From: an uncultured Clostridia bacterium
GTDB taxonomy: Bacteria > Bacillota > Clostridia > Oscillospirales > Ruminococcaceae
DNA length: 23,457 nt
Reading direction: 5' to 3'
Assembly: GCA_937892655.1 (NCBI GenBank)
Contig: CALBJC010000045.1
Location: forward strand, 1 to 23,457
The position numbers and the translations under genes were made by a program. This document shows, in pieces, positions 1 through 5,693 of the stretch. Under the pieces are notes generated by a model. The model was not told where the DNA came from. It did no database searches and saw only the letters and a list, made by a program, of their open reading frames with translations. Position 1 is the stretch's first letter, and every line of letters starts with the position of its first letter.

Positions 1-96
1 GAGAGGAGTTTGAGGAGTAACCCTTTTCCAAAAGGGTTTTCCTCAAGGGCGTCTGTAGACACTTTTGCAAGGCTACTACCCTTATCCTACGGGATT
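1..96. other. Structured intergenic sequence of unknown function
   Basis: This stretch follows the stop of the DUF1858 gene and I see no gene in it. It contains a near-perfect hairpin at 19-38 (AACCCTTTT, two-base loop, AAAAGGGTT), extended across a small internal loop by TGAGG (11-15) pairing CCTCA (41-45). A second possible pairing joins AAGGG (45-49) with CCCTT (78-82), and ATCC-TACG-GGAT (84-95) is a small third hairpin next to the stop codon. Neither strand has a proper T-run after the main stem, so it is not a clear intrinsic terminator. The stacked short palindromes suggest a dispersed intergenic repeat or an RNA structure, but one copy cannot show this. Confidence 0.35.
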
Positions 97-303
97 TTAC
101 TTGTTCTCAAAGTGGTTATTGAGCTTTGCTACGAGCTCGTCAGCGTCTACGCCGTGAACCTCGCAGGCTTCGCCTACTGTTTCGCCTCTTGCTGATGGGC
201 AGCCAAGACAATGCATACCCATTTCAAGAAAGTATGGTGCTACATCAAAATCTGCGTCTAAAATATCGCCGATGATCGTATCGCGAGTTACCTTAAATGC
301 CAT
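97..303 (-). CDS. DUF1858 (hybrid-cluster-associated redox disulfide) domain protein
   Basis: Small protein of 68 residues that is almost entirely one DUF1858 domain, the family also called prismane-associated or hybrid-cluster-protein-associated redox disulfide domain. The N-terminal pattern (VTRDTIIGDIL, then a hydrophobic helix ending MGMHCLGCP) is typical. Cys32 and Cys35 form the CxxC pair, and a third cysteine, Cys47, is in the EACEVHG segment, also usual in the family. The domain is thought to work in redox or metal chemistry in anaerobes; the partner is unknown, and no hybrid cluster protein gene lies in this window. The start is fixed by a GGAGGT ribosome binding site about 9 bases upstream. 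It has its own promoter at 344-372, so it is probably monocistronic. Confidence 0.85.
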   Translation of the reverse strand: MAFKVTRDTIIGDILDADFDVAPYFLEMGMHCLGCPSARGETVGEACEVHGVDADELVAKLNNHFENK

Positions 304-343
304 AATTTTCTACCTCCATTAAAAGCATTTTTTCTTACTAAAC

Positions 344-372
344 AGTATACCCCAAAAAATCACAAAAAGCAA
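344..372 (-). promoter_or_regulatory. Sigma-A type promoter of the DUF1858 gene
   Basis: On the minus strand, TTGCTT (372-367), a 17-base spacer and TATACT (349-344) lie about 40 bases upstream of the ATG at 303, with the GGAGGT site between. Spacing is ideal; the -35 matches four of six consensus bases and the -10 five of six. Confidence 0.6.
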
Positions 373-400
373 TAGTTTTAACAATAAGTTTTCAAAGACA

Positions 401-429
401 AAAGGCGGTAGAAATAATCTACCGCCTTT
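401..429 (-). terminator. Intrinsic terminator downstream of the zinc-ribbon gene
   Basis: A perfect 12-bp stem (AAAGGCGGTAGA at 401-412 with TCTACCGCCTTT at 418-429) closes a five-base loop. On the minus strand the stem ends in TTT followed by TGTCTTTG, a modest T-rich tail. It sits 47 bases after the stop of the zinc-ribbon gene and just upstream of the DUF1858 promoter, separating the two units. Confidence 0.7.
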
Positions 430-476
430 AATGAACAAAGTAATAAGTAATAATGTTTTTTAAAATTATTCTGTTA

Positions 477-752
477 TTATTCTTCCTTCATCTTAGCAAA
501 GCATTCGCTGCAGTATACAGGTCTGTCTTCGCGTGGTCTGAAAGGTACTCTAGCTTCTGCACCGCATGATGCACATGTAGCTGTGAACATTTCTCTTTCG
601 CCTCTTGTAGCGTTCTTTCTTGCATCTCTGCAAGCCTTACACTTCTTAGGCTCATTTTCAAAGCCCTTTTCAGCGTAGAATTCCTGTTCGCCTGCAGTGA
701 ATGTAAATTCGTTGCCACAGTCCTTACATACCAAAATCTTGTCTTCGTACAT
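477..752 (-). CDS. Double zinc-ribbon protein (zf-trcl plus CxxC-x17-CxxC domain)
   Basis: A 91-residue protein with two Cys4 metal sites. The N-terminal one uses Cys9/Cys12 and Cys38/Cys41 around the stretch EFTFTAGEQEFYAEKGF, the hallmark of the probable zinc-ribbon family PF13451. The C-terminal one is Cys60/Cys63 and Cys81/Cys84 separated by exactly 17 residues, matching the CxxC-x17-CxxC domain. Such proteins are common in Clostridia and presumably bind zinc and a nucleic acid or protein partner, but I know of no proven function. The ATG has an AGGGA-type ribosome binding site about 7 bases upstream. The gene follows the sigma factor by 98 bases on the same strand and may be read through from it; I found no convincing promoter of its own. 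Confidence 0.85.
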   Translation of the reverse strand: MYEDKILVCKDCGNEFTFTAGEQEFYAEKGFENEPKKCKACRDARKNATRGEREMFTATCASCGAEARVPFRPREDRPVYCSECFAKMKEE

Positions 753-788
753 GTTTTTTCCCTCGCTTGTGAAAAATTTTTGTGCCTA

Positions 789-805
789 GTCGGACTTTCA
801 CCGAC
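789..805 (-). other. Small GC-rich hairpin between the sigma-factor and zinc-ribbon genes
   Basis: GTCGG and CCGAC pair around a seven-base loop in an otherwise very AT-rich gap of 98 bases. On the minus strand the stem is followed by TAGGCAC and then AAAAATTTTT, so it may slow or partly terminate transcription from the sigma-factor gene. The T-run is too far from the stem for a standard terminator. Confidence 0.3.
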
Positions 806-850
806 ACCTTTGAATAATTTTAAAAAATAAACAACGCTCTTGAAATTAAG

Positions 851-1453
851 CTACATGGCCTCATAATTCCATATAGTTTTCAGCTTTTTTCTCACTCTTT
901 GCATAGCATTGTCAACAGATTTGACAGTAGTATCTGTCATACGGGCAATCTGTTCATACGAATACTCGGTCAAAAACAGCTGCAAGATCTGCCATTCTTT
1001 TTTTGACAGAACCTCTCTTGCCTGAGAAAGCCTCTCCTGTAGCTTTTCGGCTTCGATAAGCTGCTGCTCGGGGCTACTTAAAACCTCGTCTGAAAGCTCC
1101 TCGAGTTCAACGGTTGATACCTCTTTTTTAGAGGAAATTGTTTTTAACCTGTTTTTAATGCATACGCAGGCGTAAGGAATAAACCTGTCACACTTTTTGA
1201 TATCAAACGACTGAGCGCAGTTGGCAAGTATAAGCATACTCTCTGAAACTAAATCGTCAATATCATCGGGAGTTTTTGAAAACTTACGCGCGAGCGATGA
1301 GATAAGCTTGAAATGACGGGAAATGAGCACTGCCTGAGCATTACCTCTGATCTTACTCATAAGGGCAAGCTCTTCATCTGAAAGATTCAAAAAATCATTT
1401 ACATTGATATTAAGCAAAGCCCTGTTCACCCACCATTTGTCAACTATACTCAT
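851..1453 (-). CDS. SigH-like sigma-70 family RNA polymerase sigma factor
   Basis: About 200 residues with sigma-70 region 2 (from LSDEELALMSKIRG through DIDDLVSESMLILANCAQSFD) and a C-terminal region 4 helix-turn-helix (LSKKEWQILQLFLTEYSYEQIARMTDTTVKSVDNAMQRVRKKLK). Lack of regions 1.1 and 3 and the KSVDNAMQRV signature in the recognition helix resemble Bacillus SigH (Spo0H, KSIDNALQRV). It would redirect RNA polymerase to a small gene set; which one cannot be told here, and no anti-sigma gene is adjacent. The start is uncertain. The upstream ATG at 1465 lies inside the promoter and the ATG at 1453, given here, lies at or just before the predicted transcript start; neither has a ribosome binding site. 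GTG at 1429 or TTG at 1417 are possible true starts. The two domains are unaffected. Confidence 0.8.
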   Translation of the reverse strand: MSIVDKWWVNRALLNINVNDFLNLSDEELALMSKIRGNAQAVLISRHFKLISSLARKFSKTPDDIDDLVSESMLILANCAQSFDIKKCDRFIPYACVCIKNRLKTISSKKEVSTVELEELSDEVLSSPEQQLIEAEKLQERLSQAREVLSKKEWQILQLFLTEYSYEQIARMTDTTVKSVDNAMQRVRKKLKTIWNYEAM

Positions 1454-1455
1454 AC

Positions 1456-1484
1456 ATAATATCATATTAAATTTTCACTGTCAA
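1456..1484 (-). promoter_or_regulatory. Strong sigma-A promoter of the sigma-factor gene
   Basis: On the minus strand, a perfect TTGACA (1484-1479), 17 bases, then TATTAT (1461-1456). The predicted transcription start is near 1449-1450, downstream of the first two in-frame ATG codons of the sigma-factor reading frame, which bears on where translation starts. Confidence 0.75.
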
Positions 1485-1575
1485 TATATTTTTTAACAAA
1501 TCTTATCCATATTTTTTCACATATTAAACAATTTTATTTATATTTATTAATCTTTACGACAAAATTATCCTCTTT

Positions 1576-2934
1576 TCAGTAGGTTATGTCAGAAAACGCA
1601 TGGGCGCGCCGACAACGGATAAAGGCGACAAATGACTTTAGCGGCTCATCGAGCTTTAGTATCAGATACACAAGAGGCGGCGGAAATGAAAAGAAAAATG
1701 CACACACGGCTCCGAGCGGTACAGAAAAAAGCCACAGCGCTGAGATTTCAAGCGTCATACAGAATTTTGTATCTGAGGCACCTCGTAAAATGCCGACGAG
1801 CGTTACTGCAGAAATGGCGTTGAAAAAGGTTATGACTGCAGTAACTGTAAGCATTTTTCGGGCAAGCGACGCTGTAGCTTCATCCAGACTGTAGAGGGTT
1901 ACAAAGCCGTTTGTAAGAGAAAATAAGATAACTGCGGCTACAAGACCTACTATAAGAGAGATATTAAGAAGCGTTTTTGAATATGCCTTTGCCGTTTGCA
2001 TTTCGCCCTGGCCTATCTTTTTGCCTACCATTACCCCCGAGGCATTTGAAAGCCCGAAGATGAGCACTGTTACAAGCTGAGAGGCTGTATTTGCAATAGA
2101 TGCCGCGGCTACCGCCCCTGAGGATATCCGCCCGAGTATTGCTGACTGCGCTGAGATGGCAAGCGCCCACGAAAGCTCATTTGTTACAACCGGCAGAGAA
2201 TAGCGCAGAAAGCTTCTGAGCAAGGGCTTTTTTGGAAACGAAAGCAGGGCTTTATCAAGCCTAATTTTTATCTTTTTATCGACAAACAAAACGTAGACCG
2301 AGATTATCAGAAAATCGACTATCCTCGCTGCGAATGTTGCAATAGCCGCCCCTTTTATGCCAAGGGGAGAAAATCCCAGTTTGCCGAAAATGAGAATATA
2401 GTTTAGGAGGATATTTACCAAAAATGAAATACCTGCCGAAAAGACCGAAGCTCTCACACTTTCTATACTACGAAAGCTGTTTGTAAGCCCCATAGACACC
2501 CCGAAAAACACATAGGAAAAAGATGTTATTTTCAGATAATCTGCCGCCATTGAAAGCGCTTTTTCATCTTTTATAAACAGCTTCATAAGCGCTACAGGCG
2601 ATATGTTTACCAAAATCGTGAGCGCAAAGCCTACGGTAGCCGCTATTGCAACTACCAGCAGAATAACGCTTTTTACCCTTTTTATATCTCCCTTTCCCCA
2701 ATACTGAGAGCATAAAACCGACCCGCCGCCGGCAAGACCGAAGATGAACATCTGAAATATAAAAAAGGGCTGATTAGCAATGGTAGCCGCCGAGATCGCC
2801 TCACTGCCGATTTTTGAGAGCATCAGAGAATCAGCAGCTGAAACCCCGAAGATTATAAGGTTTTGCAAAGCAATAGGGATAGCTACCGACAAAAGCTGAG
2901 TATAGAAAACTTTTTTATTATAAGGGCTTTTCAT
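1576..2934 (-). CDS. MATE family multidrug/toxin exporter
   Basis: A 452-residue membrane protein with the two-bundle layout of MATE exporters (two sets of six hydrophobic helices), including early motifs such as PIALQNLIIFGVSAADSLMLSKIG and FGLAGGGSVLCSQYWGKGD and the second-half counterpart FGLSNASGVMVGKKIGQGE. Family members move cationic drugs or metabolites outward in exchange for Na+ or H+; the substrate is not predictable. The reading frame is open further upstream to 3063, but the ATG at 2934 has a GGAG site 6 bases away and gives the usual family length, while the longer form would overlap the fumarase gene. A terminator hairpin lies directly before this ribosome binding site, so expression probably depends on read-through from the fumarase gene or on regulated antitermination. 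Confidence 0.9.
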   Translation of the reverse strand: MKSPYNKKVFYTQLLSVAIPIALQNLIIFGVSAADSLMLSKIGSEAISAATIANQPFFIFQMFIFGLAGGGSVLCSQYWGKGDIKRVKSVILLVVAIAATVGFALTILVNISPVALMKLFIKDEKALSMAADYLKITSFSYVFFGVSMGLTNSFRSIESVRASVFSAGISFLVNILLNYILIFGKLGFSPLGIKGAAIATFAARIVDFLIISVYVLFVDKKIKIRLDKALLSFPKKPLLRSFLRYSLPVVTNELSWALAISAQSAILGRISSGAVAAASIANTASQLVTVLIFGLSNASGVMVGKKIGQGEMQTAKAYSKTLLNISLIVGLVAAVILFSLTNGFVTLYSLDEATASLARKMLTVTAVITFFNAISAVTLVGILRGASDTKFCMTLEISALWLFSVPLGAVCAFFFSFPPPLVYLILKLDEPLKSFVAFIRCRRAHAFSDITY

Positions 2935-2951
2935 ATTTTTCTCCAAAATAA

Positions 2952-2980
2952 AAAGGCCATACCAGATCAGTACAGCCTTT
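2952..2980 (-). terminator. Terminator or attenuator between fumarase subunit and MATE genes
   Basis: On the minus strand AAAGGC pairs GCCTTT, and the stem continues through TGTAC/GGTAT-type pairs with G-U wobbles to about 11-12 bp, followed by TTTTTATTTT. It ends only 18 bases before the MATE start codon, with the MATE ribosome binding site immediately after the T-run, and starts 19 bases after the fumarase stop. No promoter fits between the hairpin and the MATE gene. Confidence 0.7.
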
Positions 2981-2998
2981 GTTTTTAATATATGAGGG

Positions 2999-3556
2999 CT
3001 ATATCCTTTGATATTCTGCCCTGCCCTTTTTGAAAATATCCCCGCCCGAGCAATCATTTGCAACGATGAGCGGAAAATCTTCGATATACAGCTTTTTTAC
3101 AGATTCACAGCCTAAATCATCAAAGCCTATTACCTCGCACGATTTGATACAGTTGCAGGCAAGCGCGCCTGCACCGCCTATTGCGCAAAGATATACAGCC
3201 TTATTTCTAACTATTGCATCACAGACCTCCTGTGAACGCTCGCCCTTGCCTATCATTGCCGCAAGCCCTAAATCCAGAAGCTTTGGCGCAAACCTGTCCA
3301 TACGCGATGAGGTTGTAGGCCCGCATGAGCCGATAGGACGCCCTTGCGGCGCCTGAGTAGGCCCCGCGTAATAGATAACAGCGCCTTTTATGTCAAAAGG
3401 TAATTCTTCACCCTTATCCATCATTTCAAAAAAGCGCTTGTGGGCGGCATCTCGGGCGGTATAAACTGTACCCGAGAGCAATATTTTATCGCCACACCTA
3501 AGGCGTGGCGATAAATCAAAAATCTGTGATACTTCTACTTTTAAAATCTCACTCAT
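2999..3556 (-). CDS. Class I fumarate hydratase beta subunit (Fe-S hydro-lyase, FumA C-terminal/TtdB type)
   Basis: A 185-residue protein matching the beta subunit of two-subunit, iron-sulfur fumarases and tartrate dehydratases (equivalent to the C-terminal domain of E. coli FumA). The diagnostic segments are GPTQAPQGRPIGSCGPTTSS followed by RMDRFAP, LGLAAMIGKG, and the GGAGAL loop. The family hydrates fumarate to malate with a 4Fe-4S cluster held by the alpha subunit. No alpha subunit gene is present on either side, which is unusual because the pair is normally adjacent. The ATG lies one base after the divIVA stop with only a weak upstream site, so translation is probably coupled to divIVA. 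A related tartrate or other hydro-lyase activity cannot be excluded. Confidence 0.88.
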   Translation of the reverse strand: MSEILKVEVSQIFDLSPRLRCGDKILLSGTVYTARDAAHKRFFEMMDKGEELPFDIKGAVIYYAGPTQAPQGRPIGSCGPTTSSRMDRFAPKLLDLGLAAMIGKGERSQEVCDAIVRNKAVYLCAIGGAGALACNCIKSCEVIGFDDLGCESVKKLYIEDFPLIVANDCSGGDIFKKGRAEYQRI

Positions 3557-3557
3557 A

Positions 3558-4421
3558 TTAGCCCTGAGCTACAGCCTGACCTTCTGAGATGATAGCCTTA
3601 GCCTCATTGATCTTAGCTGCTGAATCTGAGTAGATATCGCTCATAACAAGCTGGAGCTTGCTGATGTTTTCTTCGAGAGCTGAGAGTCTTGATGTGCAAT
3701 CTGCAGAAACCTGAGCTGCCATAGCTGCCGCTGCATCTGCCTTAGCCTTAGCATCAGCTGCCAAAATGTCAGCCTCTTCCTTAGCCTTTGAAACCATATT
3801 GGATGACTCAGCCTTAGCTGTTTCGAGAATTGTTGAGCTTTCAGCACGAGCGTTAGAGAGCATAAGATCGCTTTCTGACTTAGCTGAGTTTACAATTCTT
3901 TCAGCCTGAACGTTAGCATCATCGATAACCTGAGTTGCAAGATCGTTTGCATCCTGTTCCATCTTGGAAGCTGCCTTCTTAGCTTCAGAAACGATTCTGT
4001 CAGCTGAGTTCTTAGCTTCGATAAATACTGAACCGATATCAAATGATGGCTCTGATGATGTGATACCGCTTTCAGCGCTTGCAAGCTTTTCGTTGAGGTC
4101 TTCAATTTCAGCCTTGCACTTAGCGATTTCTTCATCCTTCAAAGCGAGTTCAGATTCAGCGTTTGAAACCTGGAGCTTTAATGTATCAACAGCTGCCATA
4201 AGCTCGCTGTTCTTTGACTTTTCTGCATCGAGAGCTGCCTCGAGTTCTTCGTTGCCGCCTTCACCTGCTGTAAAGCCGCCGTTTTCAATGAGAGCATTCT
4301 TTTCCTTAAGCTCACTTTCAAGCTTGTAAATCTTTGTATTGAGTTCGTCAACGTAAGCCAAAACGTCCTTCTTATCAAATCCACCGAAGTTTACGGTTTT
4401 TAAGTAACCACTACCAGCCAT
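3558..4421 (-). CDS. divIVA: DivIVA domain protein with long hendecad coiled coil
   Basis: A 287-residue protein. Residues 8-40 (KTVNFGGFDKKDVLAYVDEL and following) are the N-terminal DivIVA/GpsB domain, which binds curved membranes at poles and septa. A heptad-type coiled coil covers roughly 25-118. After a short linker, residues 129-238 form ten consecutive 11-residue units of the form A/S-x-x-hydrophobic-hydrophobic-x-x-Ala-Lys/Asn-x-x. In Gram-positive bacteria DivIVA recruits division or polar-growth proteins. The start is the ATG at 4421 with GGAGG 8 bases upstream; the in-frame TTG at 4436 overlaps that site and is rejected. It has its own promoter (4488-4516) and is followed one base later by the fumarase beta gene. 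Location between corA and fumarase, outside ylm genes, is atypical for divIVA, so a paralogue role is possible. Confidence 0.85.
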   Translation of the reverse strand: MAGSGYLKTVNFGGFDKKDVLAYVDELNTKIYKLESELKEKNALIENGGFTAGEGGNEELEAALDAEKSKNSELMAAVDTLKLQVSNAESELALKDEEIAKCKAEIEDLNEKLASAESGITSSEPSFDIGSVFIEAKNSADRIVSEAKKAASKMEQDANDLATQVIDDANVQAERIVNSAKSESDLMLSNARAESSTILETAKAESSNMVSKAKEEADILAADAKAKADAAAAMAAQVSADCTSRLSALEENISKLQLVMSDIYSDSAAKINEAKAIISEGQAVAQG

Positions 4422-4487
4422 TTTATTTTCCTCCAATATCTGAATAGTAAATTTGTTTGGATAATATTCCTATTATGTTCATTTTTC

Positions 4488-4516
4488 AGTATAACACGAA
4501 ACATTTAATATAGCAA
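4488..4516 (-). promoter_or_regulatory. Extended -10 promoter of divIVA
   Basis: On the minus strand TTGCTA (4516-4511), 17 bases, then TATACT (4493-4488), preceded by TGT to give an extended -10 (TGTTATACT). It lies about 65 bases upstream of the divIVA ATG, so divIVA, the fumarase subunit and perhaps the MATE gene form one unit. Confidence 0.65.
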
Positions 4517-4561
4517 GATGTTTTTTTCGATATTCACAAAATTCTATCTATTAGACAAATT

Positions 4562-5485
4562 TTATTTTTCTTTTCTAAGCAATATGACAGCTATTATCGC
4601 AGTAGCAATTAAAGATAATACAAACGGAAACCACGTTACAGGAAGCGGCAGATCGGTTGTATTCATACCGTAGAATGAAAAGACCATCGTAGGAATTGCC
4701 ATTATAATAGTTATAATGGTGAGCCTTTTCATAGAGATGTTCATATTGTTTGAGATAATTGATGAAAACGCATCCATCATACCTGCTAAAATACCTGAAT
4801 AGATGTTTGCCATTTCGATAGCCTGCTTGACCTCGATGAGCACATCCTCAAGCAGATCCTGATCTTCCTCATAGAGCTTGATAACTCTGCCTCTGTGAAT
4901 TTTTTCAAGCGTTACGTCATCAGCCTTGAGAGAGGTTGAAAAGTAAACGAGTGATTTTTCAAGCTCTAAAAGCTGGATAAGCTCTTTGTTTTTCATAGAG
5001 CCGTGGAGCTGTTTTTCCATCTGAGATGAAATTTTATCGATCTGCTTTAAGCATTGCAGAAATTTTGTGGCAATTCTTAAAAGAAGCTGTAATACAAAAC
5101 GGGTCTTCATATTTGTATATACATTCTTTATAAGGCCGCTTGCCATTTCGGATAAAACTATGTTATCCTTGAGGCTGACTGTAAAAACATAGTCAGCAGT
5201 GAGTATTATGCCCATAGGCATAGTTACATAAAGCATTGTGTTTTCAGCCTGCTTTTCAGCCGCTGCACAGTCGACGATAATGAGAGTCTGGTCATCCTCA
5301 ATCTCCACACGGGACGATTCTTCTTCATCAAGAGATGACTTTACAAAGCCACTATCAAGCTTGTAAACGTCAATGAGGGTACGGATCTCTTCATCAGTAG
5401 GCTCAACTACACTTATCCAGCAGCCCTGGGTTGGCTCATCGAGCTTTACTACAACATTATCGACGGTTTTGTAGAAATTTATCAT
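4562..5485 (-). CDS. corA: CorA family Mg2+ (divalent cation) channel/transporter
   Basis: A 307-residue protein of the CorA family: a large cytoplasmic N-terminal domain (to about 245) followed by two membrane helices, the first ending in the signature YGMN (272-275), the second PVTWFPFVLSLIATAIIAVILL near the end. The GMN motif forms the selectivity entrance of the pentameric magnesium channel. The protein ends shortly after the second helix with RKEK, as in the family. Cobalt or nickel transport by family members is known, so Mg2+ is likely but not proven. The GAGGCGG region serves as ribosome binding site, and lies in an RNA hairpin partner of the leader. Expression appears controlled by a 140-base leader with a small upstream ORF. 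No terminator is obvious between corA and the divIVA promoter. Confidence 0.92.
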   Translation of the reverse strand: MINFYKTVDNVVVKLDEPTQGCWISVVEPTDEEIRTLIDVYKLDSGFVKSSLDEEESSRVEIEDDQTLIIVDCAAAEKQAENTMLYVTMPMGIILTADYVFTVSLKDNIVLSEMASGLIKNVYTNMKTRFVLQLLLRIATKFLQCLKQIDKISSQMEKQLHGSMKNKELIQLLELEKSLVYFSTSLKADDVTLEKIHRGRVIKLYEEDQDLLEDVLIEVKQAIEMANIYSGILAGMMDAFSSIISNNMNISMKRLTIITIIMAIPTMVFSFYGMNTTDLPLPVTWFPFVLSLIATAIIAVILLRKEK

Positions 5486-5491
5486 AGTATT

Positions 5492-5580
5492 CTACCGCCT
5501 CTCTTACAGGGGCAGTAGTTAAAAGCGACACTCTGCCCCGACTTTTTTTGATTTTAAATTATACCCATTCGGGTCGGGAC
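5492..5580 (-). promoter_or_regulatory. corA leader attenuator with four mutually exclusive pairing segments
   Basis: On the minus-strand RNA: segment 1 GTCCCGAC (5580-5573), segment 2 GTCGGGGCAG (5542-5533), segment 3 CTACTGCCCC (5518-5509), segment 4 GGCGGTAG (5499-5492). 1 pairs 2 (8 bp, one G-U), 2 pairs 3 (7 bp, all Watson-Crick), 3 pairs 4 (8 bp, one G-U, 11-base loop). Pairings 1:2 with 3:4 exclude 2:3. Segment 4 is the corA ribosome binding region, so 3:4 should switch corA translation off and 2:3 should free it. Segment 1 lies in codons 2-4 of the leader ORF and segment 2 in codons 14-17, so ribosome position would decide the fold. The pairings are seen in sequence; the switch is inference. 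Confidence 0.6.
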
Positions 5581-5584
5581 TCAT
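5519..5584 (-). CDS. Candidate corA leader peptide with N-terminal Ser-Pro-Asp-Pro
   Basis: An ORF of 21 codons plus TAA upstream of corA, with AAGGAG (5600-5595) ten bases before its ATG. The peptide begins MSPDPNGYN, has a basic middle (KSKK) and ends ECRF; the stop is 33 bases before the corA ATG. Both the peptide and the surrounding pairing segments fit a cis-acting leader. The enterobacterial mgtL leader of the Mg2+ transporter MgtA begins Met-Glu-Pro-Asp-Pro, and in that system Pro/acidic codons near the start destabilise ribosomes at low Mg2+, changing transporter expression; Salmonella corA also has a leader peptide, CorL. The similarity to MgtL is four of the first five residues, from memory, and the sequences differ after that. 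Translation of this ORF is likely from its ribosome binding site; its role is inference. Confidence 0.6.
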   Translation of the reverse strand: MSPDPNGYNLKSKKVGAECRF

Positions 5585-5633
5585 AAAATGTCAACTCCTT
5601 ACCTTTTTTGATTTAAGGCTATACGCCTTTTTT

Positions 5634-5662
5634 ATTTTATCACAAAACGGCAGTCAATGCAA
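5634..5662 (-). promoter_or_regulatory. Promoter of the corA leader transcript
   Basis: On the minus strand TTGCAT (5662-5657), 17 bases, TAAAAT (5639-5634). The start would fall near 5627, inside or just before a small 5-bp hairpin AAGGC-GTATA-GCCTT (5629-5615). This gives an untranslated leader of about 140 bases before corA, long enough to hold the small ORF and its alternative structures. Confidence 0.55.
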
Positions 5663-5690
5663 CCGCAGTCTTACTGCAATCTTTTGTGAT
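5639..5690. repeat. Inverted repeat around the corA promoter
   Basis: ATCACAAAA (5639-5647) and TTTTGTGAT (5682-5690) are perfect 9-bp inverted repeats 34 bases apart. They enclose the corA -35 and touch its -10. Between them GCAGT-CTT-ACTGC (5666-5678) forms an inner stem. This could be a cruciform or operator, or simply chance in AT-rich DNA next to the ftsZ terminator. Confidence 0.35.
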
Positions 5691-5693
5691 TAA

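Noticed and set aside
10..195. Plus-strand 61-codon ORF across the hairpin region
   Set aside because: It has no proper family match, runs through palindromes and into the antisense of the DUF1858 gene; a chance frame.
789..805. Cobalamin riboswitch fragment (GGTGAAAGTCC-like loop)
   Set aside because: Only one short hairpin resembles it; the rest of the aptamer core is absent and the downstream gene is not a cobalamin gene.
2935..3063. N-terminal extension of the MATE protein to 3063
   Set aside because: It would overlap the fumarase gene and the terminator; the ATG at 2934 has a clear ribosome binding site and gives normal length.
5558..5594. TTGACA (5594-5589) and TATAAT (5563-5558) as a second corA promoter
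   Set aside because: The spacer is 25 bases, too long; TTGACA is the spacer after the leader ribosome binding site and TATAAT is leader codons 8-9 region.
5486..5690. M-box (ykoK) magnesium riboswitch before corA
   Set aside because: The leader is too short and I could not find the conserved M-box core; the small ORF and simple alternative helices explain the sequence better.
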